A DNA stretch of 64,000 nucleotides from Akkermansiaceae bacterium UBA7331 (GTDB lineage Bacteria > Verrucomicrobiota > Verrucomicrobiia > Verrucomicrobiales > Akkermansiaceae). The DNA lies in the NCBI GenBank assembly GCA_002471255.1, contig DKPP01000010.1, positions 1 through 64,000 on the forward strand, in the 5' to 3' direction. A program made the translations under genes and the position numbers. The notes under the pieces are model-generated. The model was not told the DNA's origin and ran no database searches. It was given only the letters and a program-made list of their open reading frames with translations. Of this stretch, positions 54,004-61,834 are shown piece after piece. Every line of letters starts with the position of its first letter. The first letter of the stretch is position 1.

Positions 54004-55338
54004 TTAATCGGGAATGACGATCTTAGTAGGGTCAAATTTAGGCTCAGGGAATGTTAAATTCAACGCTTCAAGTTTTTCTACTAAAAGACGAGCTACCACG
54101 ATATTACGGTACCATTTACGATCTGCCGGAATCACGTACCAAGGTGATGCCGGAGTGGCTGTTGCCTCGATGAGATCTTGGTATGCGGATTGGAAATCAT
54201 CCCAACGTTGGCGATCATCTAGGTCATCCATGCAAAACTTCCAAAGCTTATTCGGGTCTTGCAAACGTGCGTCTAAACGACGTTTTTGCTCAGCTTTTGA
54301 GATGTTAAGGAAGATTTTGATGATAATCGTTCCTTCTTCTGCGAGCATGGATTCGAAATCGATAATGTGTTTGTATCGGCGCTTCCAAACATGATCGGGG
54401 AAGAGTTTTTTCACACGCACTGCGATGATGTCTTCATAGTGTGAGCGATTAAAGACTGCGATTTCGCCATTGCCGGGAGTGTGTTTATGCACTCTCCATA
54501 AAAAGTCATGATCAAGTTCTTCACTTGTAGGCTTTTTAAAGGGAATGACGTGTAACCCTTGCGGATCCACTCGTGAAAAGACGTGTTTAACACAGCCATC
54601 TTTGCCGCCGGCGTCCATGGCTTGTAAGATGACTAATATCTTATGTTTGTGTTGAGCGTAGAGGCGTTTTTGAAGCTCTTGTAGCTCGTTTCTTAGTCGA
54701 TCAAACTCAATTAAAGCTTCTTCTTTGGTTCCTTGGAATAAGGATTTGTCATCAGGAGCAAAGTCTTTTAGTTTGAGTTTTTTGCCTGGAGGTACCAGAT
54801 AGCGATTCATTTGATGCCTTTGTGTTGATTTAAAAGTTTTTTTCTCAGGAGGATTTAATCCTGCCGTTAATTTTGGAATTTGTAGGATTAAATCATGAAT
54901 AACCTTTTGGACTACTCCCCTTTTGAACTTAGGGAAAAGCATGGTTTTGATTTCTTCCTGATGGAACCATTTCGTGCGGGCAAACTCGGGGCTTCGTTGT
55001 AAATTGGTTCGTGGTTTCTTTGATTTACAGCGAATAAGGAAGTAGGTTTGCTCTTGCCCAGTCCAGCGAGATATTTTTTTGTGAGAAGGGGGGTATTTAT
55101 AACGTAAGCCCTCCAATTTAGTAATAATCGTGTATTCGGAAGGTCTTAGACCTACTTCTTCCCAAATTTCTCGGGCTAAAGCTCGCTCTAATGTTTCATT
55201 TTCATTTACCCCACCTTGAGGGAAATGCCAAAAGGGATTTTTCCCATGATCTTTACCGAGCAATATCAACCCGTCGGCATCCATAATGACTGCCGCTACA
55301 TTGGTTCTCCATGCGTCTTTTGCCGTATTATTTGGCAT
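54004..55338 (-). CDS. Nudix hydrolase-polyphosphate kinase 2 fusion
   Basis: A 444-residue two-domain protein. Residues ~10-160 are an RppH-like Nudix domain with the box 'GGVNENETLERALAREIWEEVGL' (about 42-64) and the RppH-like 'WHFPQGG'. Residues ~195-440 are a polyphosphate kinase 2 domain: Walker A 'LQAMDAGGKDG' near 240, 'NRSHYEDIIAVRV', and 'DDLDDRQRWDDFQSAYQDLIEAT'. PPK2 enzymes phosphorylate nucleotides with polyphosphate; RppH-type Nudix enzymes remove pyrophosphate from RNA 5' ends or hydrolyse dinucleoside polyphosphates. Having both in one chain is unusual and suggests linked nucleotide and polyphosphate turnover. Confidence 0.92.
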   Translation of the reverse strand: MPNNTAKDAWRTNVAAVIMDADGLILLGKDHGKNPFWHFPQGGVNENETLERALAREIWEEVGLRPSEYTIITKLEGLRYKYPPSHKKISRWTGQEQTYFLIRCKSKKPRTNLQRSPEFARTKWFHQEEIKTMLFPKFKRGVVQKVIHDLILQIPKLTAGLNPPEKKTFKSTQRHQMNRYLVPPGKKLKLKDFAPDDKSLFQGTKEEALIEFDRLRNELQELQKRLYAQHKHKILVILQAMDAGGKDGCVKHVFSRVDPQGLHVIPFKKPTSEELDHDFLWRVHKHTPGNGEIAVFNRSHYEDIIAVRVKKLFPDHVWKRRYKHIIDFESMLAEEGTIIIKIFLNISKAEQKRRLDARLQDPNKLWKFCMDDLDDRQRWDDFQSAYQDLIEATATPASPWYVIPADRKWYRNIVVARLLVEKLEALNLTFPEPKFDPTKIVIPD

Positions 55339-55377
55339 GATATTTTAATGGATAATAATGAGTTAAGCTAAAATCTT

Positions 55378-57954
55378 TTATTTATTTTGCGAAGGGGTGG
55401 TCTGGGGAGTATCTGACCAAATAAAGTGTTCTAATCGGATACGTCGGGCATAATTCGATGCCTCCCTTGCTCTTGGCCCACTAGTTTGTGCCAATTTTTC
55501 AGCTAGAGCAAGTGCGGAATTCCAGTCCTCCTGCAATTCCATCAATCTCAATGAAGAAAAACCTGCGTTATAGAACCAATACCAATCTCTTCGACGGTTT
55601 TGACCATCATTGGTCGGAGTATGTGACAAAATATTTGCGTAATCATTTAAAGCGGCAGAAATATCACCAATGCGTTCGTAACATTGTGCGCGTTGGGAAA
55701 GCGCCTTAAATTTCCATGCTAAACCGATGTTTGGGCTATCCAATATCTCTGTGCAAAGTTTGACGGCTTGTTGAAGTTTGATTTTATCTTCGTTGGCCTC
55801 TTGTATCCAAGCGTCTGCTTGGATGGAAAGCGCCATCAATTTATCATAATGCGATAAATTTTGCTTCATTAATTGATTAAGCTTATCAATAGACTCTTGG
55901 CTTTGCCCCATTTCTAATAAAATCGAGGCTGCTTCAAGTTGAGCTGCATGAGAAAAAGGTGATGATGCGTCACTTAATCGATTAAAAATATCGAGTGCTT
56001 TTTCCAGCGTGGCAGATGTTTTGCATTGTTGAGCCGCTTTACCTGCTAAGAATAGGGCAGATTGTTTATATGAGCTATTGGGGAATTGATCGGGGAATGG
56101 TTGTAAAACAAGCAGGGCCTCGTTAAAATTACCATTCCGATAAAGTAATTCGCCCAATTTTAATGATAACAAATCTTTATTATTGTGAGCTTCGTTGTCT
56201 ATAGCCTTACGGCAAGCGGCTATTGCTTCCGGCCATAATTGCAAAGCTTCAGGTAATAAGATTTCCAAAGTGATCAATCTTTCGGCTTCTTTGGTATTCA
56301 AATCCAACTGATTAAGCTCTTGGATGGTCTTTTTTGCCGTTTGTAATTCCGGTGGAGATACGCTTAATGCTACTTCAGCTAAATCAAGTAGAGCCGGCAC
56401 TCGGTAGAAGGTGGAATCGGTCTTTTCAGTAAATGCTTTTAATTGATCGATGATTCCCGGATTCAATCGTTTAGCCGCATAATGAAGTTGCTCGTATTCT
56501 AAGGCTCTTTTTTCTTTCGTGCTTGTTGCTTCTAGTGGTGAAGCTTCTTGTATTTCTTTGGCTCCCGCCCAGAGAGCCGATAGGTTTTTATTAAACAATG
56601 AGGCTTGAGATAGATGATCATTGCCCATTTGTTGTGCTTCTTGGAATAACTTGGTCGCTAAAGCATAATCTTGCTTAATAAAAGCCTCTCTTCCTTGTTG
56701 GAAAAGGATGTTTGGGTCTTTTTTAGGGTATAGAGCAATGAGTTCTCCTGCCTCTTTCGTGTGTCTCTCATTAAGCAATAAATTGATCACTTGTAAAACA
56801 AGAGCTTGAGAAGCTTGGTGCTGAGGATAATTTTTTAAAGCGGTTTGAGCTAATTTAACGGCATTCGCCCACTCATTTTTCACTAAGTAGATTTTTCCTA
56901 ATGCCAATAAGGCCCAAGGTTGGCGATGTTTTTCTTTCGATTTACTCCAAGTTACTAATTTTTCGTAAATTAAAGGATCATTAAAAGCTGACTCTTTTTC
57001 TAAAAGGAGAAAAGCTTGTGCCAAATAAGGGGAATCGGGAGAAGAAGAAATGAAATTGGCTAATCGATCGTCAGCTTTGCCTGCATCAAGAGTGTTGGCT
57101 TGATCCTCTTGCCCCAATTTTTCAACGTCTGCTTGTTGTTGCTTTTCTTCATCCATTTCAGCTTGGGCCAATAAAATTTCACCCAGTTCCATCACAGGCT
57201 TATTTTGTGCGTATTGGGTGCGGATATATTGGCTCTTTTCTAAGACTTTGCCATATTGACCTTGGGAAATGTTTTTTTTCATTTCCATCAAGTCCAAATA
57301 AGGCTTTAAAGCTTCTGTAAGATGTGGTGATTGACGTAGCTCGTCAATGGCTCGCTGGGCTTCATCCAATTGCTTGATCTCAATGAGCGTATCGATATAG
57401 AGGAATTGAGAAAGTGATGATAATTGAGAGTTTTCTGATTTGAAAAGATTCTTTAAGGCGTTAAGCAATAAAGCGGAATCATTTAATTCTCTGCCGAGTT
57501 TAGCCTGAAATAAATAAACGTAAGGTTGTAATTCATTATTTTCAGCACTAATTTGATTGATTGCTTCCATACTGGCGACATATTTGCCTTGTTGGAGTAG
57601 TGCAATGGCCTTCCAATAATCGAGAATGTCTGAGGGAGGGAGTGTGGCAAGTACATCGAGCCCTTTTTGTGGTTCCTTGGCTCGTATAAAACTTTCCGCA
57701 AGTAAAAGATCAAGGTAAACCATATTATTATCCTGCTCCTTGACCTTTTTACGGGCTTCTTGGAAATGAGAAATAGCTATTAGGGGTAATTGGTCTTTTA
57801 GTGCCTTGAGCCCTTGTTGTATCTGTTTATTGCTTTTTAAATCTGAGGGTAAGCTAAGCTGCTCGCTCATTTGGATAGACGGAGCAGTCTGAAAAATCCC
57901 CCAGGAACTTCCCACGATCGTTAAACTTGAAAGTAAGGTGCAAAAAAGCTTCAT
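55378..57954 (-). CDS. Large exported TPR-repeat protein
   Basis: An 858-residue protein with a signal peptide (MKLFCTLLSSLTIVGSSWGIFQTAPS) and many tetratricopeptide-like helical repeats along its length ('ALLALGKIYLVKNEWANAVKLAQTALKNYPQHQASQ', 'LGELLYRNGNFNEALLVLQPFPDQFPNSSYKQSALFLAGKAAQQ'). Such periplasmic TPR scaffolds assemble envelope complexes. No catalytic domain is visible. It is probably co-transcribed with the M23 peptidase gene downstream. Confidence 0.85.
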   Translation of the reverse strand: MKLFCTLLSSLTIVGSSWGIFQTAPSIQMSEQLSLPSDLKSNKQIQQGLKALKDQLPLIAISHFQEARKKVKEQDNNMVYLDLLLAESFIRAKEPQKGLDVLATLPPSDILDYWKAIALLQQGKYVASMEAINQISAENNELQPYVYLFQAKLGRELNDSALLLNALKNLFKSENSQLSSLSQFLYIDTLIEIKQLDEAQRAIDELRQSPHLTEALKPYLDLMEMKKNISQGQYGKVLEKSQYIRTQYAQNKPVMELGEILLAQAEMDEEKQQQADVEKLGQEDQANTLDAGKADDRLANFISSSPDSPYLAQAFLLLEKESAFNDPLIYEKLVTWSKSKEKHRQPWALLALGKIYLVKNEWANAVKLAQTALKNYPQHQASQALVLQVINLLLNERHTKEAGELIALYPKKDPNILFQQGREAFIKQDYALATKLFQEAQQMGNDHLSQASLFNKNLSALWAGAKEIQEASPLEATSTKEKRALEYEQLHYAAKRLNPGIIDQLKAFTEKTDSTFYRVPALLDLAEVALSVSPPELQTAKKTIQELNQLDLNTKEAERLITLEILLPEALQLWPEAIAACRKAIDNEAHNNKDLLSLKLGELLYRNGNFNEALLVLQPFPDQFPNSSYKQSALFLAGKAAQQCKTSATLEKALDIFNRLSDASSPFSHAAQLEAASILLEMGQSQESIDKLNQLMKQNLSHYDKLMALSIQADAWIQEANEDKIKLQQAVKLCTEILDSPNIGLAWKFKALSQRAQCYERIGDISAALNDYANILSHTPTNDGQNRRRDWYWFYNAGFSSLRLMELQEDWNSALALAEKLAQTSGPRAREASNYARRIRLEHFIWSDTPQTTPSQNK

Positions 57955-57971
57955 GATAAAATATGGGTGAT

Positions 57972-59012
57972 CTATTGACTGTTCATCATCAATAGATTGA
58001 TGTAACGTTTTCCGCTACCGGTCAATACGGGTGCTTTACTCGACCCGGTAACTCGACCACCTGTGCGATAGAGTTGAGTATATGGGCGAGGTGTCGCTTT
58101 GATGACCTCCGCTGCGCCACAAGGTTTGTCCGATGGGGTAAAGCTTAACGGAATTCCTTCGGAACTAAAAGCAATTTCCCATGATTGGGGGTTGGCTGAC
58201 CCAGGGCGTCTTAGGATAGGGTAGCGGGATAAAATGTCAGGTAGGATTTTTGTGGCAGGTACTCGTGCTACCCATTCGATAGGGATGCTTTTGAGATAAT
58301 CCCGCAATGAAAAACTCGTGCCTTCATTACATTGCTTGAGAGCAGGTCCGGGATTGATTCCCATTAGGTTCATACCATTGTAAATACCATGCTTATTGGG
58401 AGTTGCAATTTTAAGTGATTTATACCAAGTTTCAAAATCGCGCTGTAATAAGATGCAAAACTCAAGATGTAGGTGGGATCTTTCTTTATTTAGCCCAACT
58501 CCGGAAAAACCTAGGGTGCCAATAACGTTGCCCGTGCCCACTGTTTGACCCACTTGGCATTGTGTGTCTGCCAAGTGTGCATATAAACTATATAAATTAC
58601 CGCCCGGTAAAAGGTGCTCGATGACGATATATCTGCCGTATGAGCTATCGCGAGGGTTAGCTGAGACATGTACCACCTTACCGGCAGCTACAGGGTGTAC
58701 CACATCTAGTGGAGTCCCATCAGCTTTACGTTTTATTGGTTTAATGTCGATGCCCTCGTGAAATTTCGTACCAAGTGGGCCGGCTTGGGTTCTCACCAAG
58801 GTACGAGTAAATCCATAATCCCCACCCTGCCAAGGTTTGCTTTTCACTCCTTCAAAATTACGATCCACATACATGAAGAAGTCCTCGGGCTTATTTCGAA
58901 ACAAAGCATCGTTATCGGTAGGCAATCTAAGAAAAATGTCACCGACAGCCGAGCCGGCAAAGATCAGGCCGGCAAAAATAGCTTGCAAAGATCGAAATGG
59001 AAAAGCACCCAT
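57972..59012 (-). CDS. M23-family (LytM) peptidase-like exported protein
   Basis: A 346-residue exported protein. The M23 domain (about residues 70-210) has 'HEGIDIKPIKR' for the first zinc ligands and 'RSHLHLEFCILL' for the HxH ligand, with 'AGKVVHVSANPRDSSYGRYIVIEH' and 'LGFSGVG' between. M23 enzymes cut peptide cross-links in peptidoglycan, or act as non-enzymatic activators when ligands are missing; here the ligands look present. The N-terminus is a signal peptide. The C-terminal ~130 residues are of unknown role. Its neighbours are a TPR protein and a lipoprotein. Confidence 0.85.
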   Translation of the reverse strand: MGAFPFRSLQAIFAGLIFAGSAVGDIFLRLPTDNDALFRNKPEDFFMYVDRNFEGVKSKPWQGGDYGFTRTLVRTQAGPLGTKFHEGIDIKPIKRKADGTPLDVVHPVAAGKVVHVSANPRDSSYGRYIVIEHLLPGGNLYSLYAHLADTQCQVGQTVGTGNVIGTLGFSGVGLNKERSHLHLEFCILLQRDFETWYKSLKIATPNKHGIYNGMNLMGINPGPALKQCNEGTSFSLRDYLKSIPIEWVARVPATKILPDILSRYPILRRPGSANPQSWEIAFSSEGIPLSFTPSDKPCGAAEVIKATPRPYTQLYRTGGRVTGSSKAPVLTGSGKRYINLLMMNSQ

Positions 59013-59034
59013 AGATGAAGATGATGTTAGAAGG

Positions 59035-59577
59035 TTAGACCTCTTTGATTACTTTTTGGTTTTTCTTTTTCTCTTCTTTCTCTGCTAGTTCTTGAGCATT
59101 TAACAATAGCTTTTTGGTATGAGGTGCCATTTTAAGAATAGGTTCCTCTCTTTTTTCATCTGCAGGAGGTATTGCTTTAGCTAATTCCGCTAAGTCTGCC
59201 GGTGAAAAACCACCCCAAATGACCAATTTGCCTGTTGTTACCGGGCGAGTCAATTGAGTGATGGACATCATATTGCCATTGGCGATAGGTAAAATAAATC
59301 TTCCTAAGTTTTCACTGGTATAGGCTTCAATACGGTTGCGTGACGCTGATTTGGCAGTGAGGACAATACCGTAGCTTCCATCATTGTGTGGAAAAGAATA
59401 ATAGGATTCAAAATCTTTTTGAGATACAAAAGGAACTTTATCGTAGAGTCGTCCATTATGAGGAACACTAAATTTTCTACTTTGTCCTTCGCCAGCTTCA
59501 ACGTGGAAGCTGACAGGATAGGTGCTTTCGCACGAGCATAACATTACTGAACCGAAAAGTAAGGAAAGCCATTTCAT
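59035..59577 (-). CDS. Putative lipoprotein
   Basis: A ~180-residue protein starting best at 59577 ('MKWLSLLFGSVMLCSCES'), a lipoprotein signal with lipobox LCSC. The mature part is beta-rich ('FHVEAGEGQSRKFSVPHNGRLYDKVPFVSQKDFESYYSFPHNDGSYGIVLTAK') and ends in a Lys-rich helical tail ('AQELAEKEEKKKNQKVIKEV'). The family is not recognised. It precedes the M23 gene by 22 bases in the same operon. Confidence 0.7.
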   Translation of the reverse strand: MKWLSLLFGSVMLCSCESTYPVSFHVEAGEGQSRKFSVPHNGRLYDKVPFVSQKDFESYYSFPHNDGSYGIVLTAKSASRNRIEAYTSENLGRFILPIANGNMMSITQLTRPVTTGKLVIWGGFSPADLAELAKAIPPADEKREEPILKMAPHTKKLLLNAQELAEKEEKKKNQKVIKEV

Positions 59578-59626
59578 AGCCCACATGATAGGATATCTTG
59601 GCTAGGGGGCAATCACTTAAATGATT

Positions 59627-60187
59627 TTATGGCAAATTTTTTGATGAAATTTCCAAGATTTCCGAGATACGAGCGATAATTTGATCTACCGGCATTAGTT
59701 TTCCTTTTCCGAAATCACCACAAGCGAGCACTCCTGTGCTATCAGGTCCGAAAATATAATGATTCGGTCGTTGCGCTAAAATATTGGCATTATGTTGAGT
59801 GGCGCTATGCATCCACATCTTTTCGTTCATCGCAGGGCAGATGAGGACGGGAGCCTCACAGGCAAGGTAGAGTGAGCTTAATATATCCGGAGCTAAGCCA
59901 TAGACGAACTGAGCCATTGTGTTAGCCGTAGCCGGAGCTACTACAAGTAAATCGGTTTGCTGGGCGTAGGCAATATGTGCAGGAACCCAACTTTGAGTTT
60001 CATCATCAAAGCTTGAGATCACCGGGTTTCTTGAAATCGTATGGAGTGTCAATGGAGTGACAAACTCTAATGCCTTTTGAGTGCAAACGCAATGGACATC
60101 ATGGCCCAATTTAACTAGGCCGGAAGCTATATCTGCAGCCTTATAGGCAGCAATAGAACCTGTAACTCCTAATGTAATATGTGCCAT
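59627..60187 (-). CDS. coaC: Phosphopantothenoylcysteine decarboxylase-like flavoprotein
   Basis: A 186-residue flavoprotein of the HFCD family: 'ITLGVTGSIAAYKAADIASGLVKLGHDV' binds FMN, 'LLVVAPATANTMAQFVYGLAPDIL' and 'PVLICPAMNEKMW' are the substrate-recognition (PxMNxxMW) and active-site blocks, and 'VLACGDFGKGKL' carries the Cys of the lid. This is the CoaC half of coenzyme A synthesis; the CoaB ligase half usually fused to it is missing here and must be elsewhere. Confidence 0.9.
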   Translation of the reverse strand: MAHITLGVTGSIAAYKAADIASGLVKLGHDVHCVCTQKALEFVTPLTLHTISRNPVISSFDDETQSWVPAHIAYAQQTDLLVVAPATANTMAQFVYGLAPDILSSLYLACEAPVLICPAMNEKMWMHSATQHNANILAQRPNHYIFGPDSTGVLACGDFGKGKLMPVDQIIARISEILEISSKNLP

Positions 60188-60196
60188 GAGAAAAAA

Positions 60197-60565
60197 TTAA
60201 GATGGTGAAGAGTTTTTGCCTTCATCGATCAACTTCCAAAAATGTTTGGATTCTTTGAGGCAATCATCTTCTCCTGCTGTGCTTGATAATTGAGTGCGGA
60301 ATAAGAAATCGTTAAATGTGTTCGCATGTAATATGCGGTGTACGACCACTTTTTTGTCGATAACTTCAAAATAAATACGATAATCTTTCGCTATGTATCG
60401 GTAAAGAACCTTACCATCACGTTCGATTTTCCCAAAACGTTCATCGTCTAAATTTTGGAGCATCACTTCCGTTACTTGGAACTCACCTAATAAATCCAGT
60501 TGTTCCAAAGTAGGAATGGCGGAAACTTCAGCCGCGCTGATTTTGTTAAAAACGATTTGTAGCAC
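60197..60565 (-). CDS. RelE/ParE-like conserved protein
   Basis: A 122-residue protein whose middle part ('LQNLDDERFGKIERDGKVLYRYIAKDYRIYFEVIDKKVVVHRILHANTFNDFLFRTQL') has the RelE-fold pattern: beta strands with 'YRI(Y/F)F' and '(V/I)HRIL'. No antitoxin gene is adjacent; the next gene is coaC ten bases on. It may be a domesticated housekeeping relative rather than an active toxin. Confidence 0.6.
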   Translation of the reverse strand: MLQIVFNKISAAEVSAIPTLEQLDLLGEFQVTEVMLQNLDDERFGKIERDGKVLYRYIAKDYRIYFEVIDKKVVVHRILHANTFNDFLFRTQLSSTAGEDDCLKESKHFWKLIDEGKNSSPS

Positions 60566-60634
60566 GTCCTTTTTGTATAAAGAATCGCCGGTTTATTCAA
60601 GTTCTAAGTGTGCTTTGCCACTTTCCTTAAACTA

Positions 60635-60670
60635 TTTCGGCAGTAGTCCCGTTAAGGATCACTGCCGAAA
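60635..60670. terminator. Hairpin between the sigma-factor unit and the RelE-like gene
   Basis: TTTCGGCAGTA...TCACTGCCGAAA forms a stem of about ten pairs with a 15-base loop. No T run follows on either strand, so termination is uncertain; mRNA protection is an alternative. Confidence 0.5.
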
Positions 60671-60696
60671 TCAATAGGGTATGCTAGGAATGAATC

Positions 60697-61143
60697 CTAG
60701 TTGGAGCGTTCGCTCTTCTCTTCTTCTTTCTCATTAACAAATGGGGTTGCTTCTTCAACAACAGAATCCTCTTGTACGGATTCATTGCTGACGGAAACAA
60801 GCTGCGGAGCAGCCATTTGTTCTGTAGAAGTGCTAGAAGAATTTACCAAATTATCAGTACCTTCTTCCGGAGTATTGTTTACAATGGCGATCACGGCACA
60901 CAAAGTGATAACAGCCATAGAACCGTAAATCCAGTTCCAGCCGCTAAAACCGTTCAACGCTTGCTGTAAACGTTCAGTAAAGCTTAACGTAGTCGATTGT
61001 TTAACCGATTCTTGTGTTTGCTTTACTTGAAAATCCCTCAAGAAATTAGCCTCGAAATTAGCTTCGTATTTAGGCTCCCTTTTAGCTTTCGCCAAAAGCT
61101 CAACCAGCTTCTTTTCTTGGGCAGATGTTGGGTCAAATTGCAT
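60697..61143 (-). CDS. Single-span membrane protein, candidate anti-sigma factor
   Basis: A 148-residue protein with a soluble N-terminal part (1-70), one transmembrane segment ('WNWIYGSMAVITLCAVIAIV', about 73-92) and an acidic, Ser/Glu-rich C-terminus. It is directly downstream of the ECF sigma factor gene (80 bases), the usual place of an anti-sigma factor. No zinc-binding ZAS motif (HxxxCxxC) is visible, so the role is inferred from position and topology. Confidence 0.6.
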   Translation of the reverse strand: MQFDPTSAQEKKLVELLAKAKREPKYEANFEANFLRDFQVKQTQESVKQSTTLSFTERLQQALNGFSGWNWIYGSMAVITLCAVIAIVNNTPEEGTDNLVNSSSTSTEQMAAPQLVSVSNESVQEDSVVEEATPFVNEKEEEKSERSN

Positions 61144-61222
61144 AATTCTTTATTTTTTAAAAGTCACCTTTCAAACTTATCGATACTTTGACTGGACGAG
61201 CGTTCAAAACGTTCAATTTTTT

Positions 61223-61822
61223 TTAATTAAGATATTCAGATAGTAAACCCTGAAGTTCTTTATGGGCATAATGCAGTCTGGATCGTAAGGTTCCCTCAGA
61301 GATTTTAAGGGCTCCGGCGATTTCCGTGTGGCTTAAACCATTGATATCATGTAATACGACAACCTCTCGATGTTTAGGAGAAAGTTTAGCAAGAGCTTCA
61401 CGAATTTTTAATTGTAATTCATTAAGCTGGCTACGACGTTCAGGATCCGCCTCATTCGTTTCATCAGCCATATTCATGTCTTTTTCCGAGTGATCCCCAT
61501 ACTCATCATCATTGAGACTAAAAGTGACGTGTCTATTGCGTTTTTTGAGGAAATTACGGGCGTGGTTGATGGCTATGGAGTGTAGCCAAGTATAGAACGC
61601 ACTTTGACCATTAAAATGAGGTAAAGCACGATAAGCCTTGGTAAATGCCTCTTGCGCAATATCATAGGCATCGTCATAATTATCCGTCATTTGATACAAA
61701 GTTGCATGCAATTTACGGCTATGTCGAATGACTAATTCATCAAAGGCTTTAGACTGGCCATCCCGACAAAGGGTGACCAGTTCTACGTCTGAATATGTTG
61801 TGTAGGGGGTACTTGGGGACAT
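61223..61822 (-). CDS. ECF-type RNA polymerase sigma factor
   Basis: A 199-residue sigma-70 family protein of the extracytoplasmic-function type. Region 2 is 'AFDELVIRHSRKLHATLYQMTDNYDDAYDIAQEAFTKAYRALPHF...FYTWLHSIAINHARNFLKKR'; region 4 is 'LSPKHREVVVLHDINGLSHTEIAGALKISEGTLRSRLHYAHKEL'. The two are joined by an acidic linker. It lies 12 bases downstream of the PurF-like gene. A membrane partner follows. Confidence 0.93.
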   Translation of the reverse strand: MSPSTPYTTYSDVELVTLCRDGQSKAFDELVIRHSRKLHATLYQMTDNYDDAYDIAQEAFTKAYRALPHFNGQSAFYTWLHSIAINHARNFLKKRNRHVTFSLNDDEYGDHSEKDMNMADETNEADPERRSQLNELQLKIREALAKLSPKHREVVVLHDINGLSHTEIAGALKISEGTLRSRLHYAHKELQGLLSEYLN

Positions 61823-61834
61823 AAGTTATGGGGG

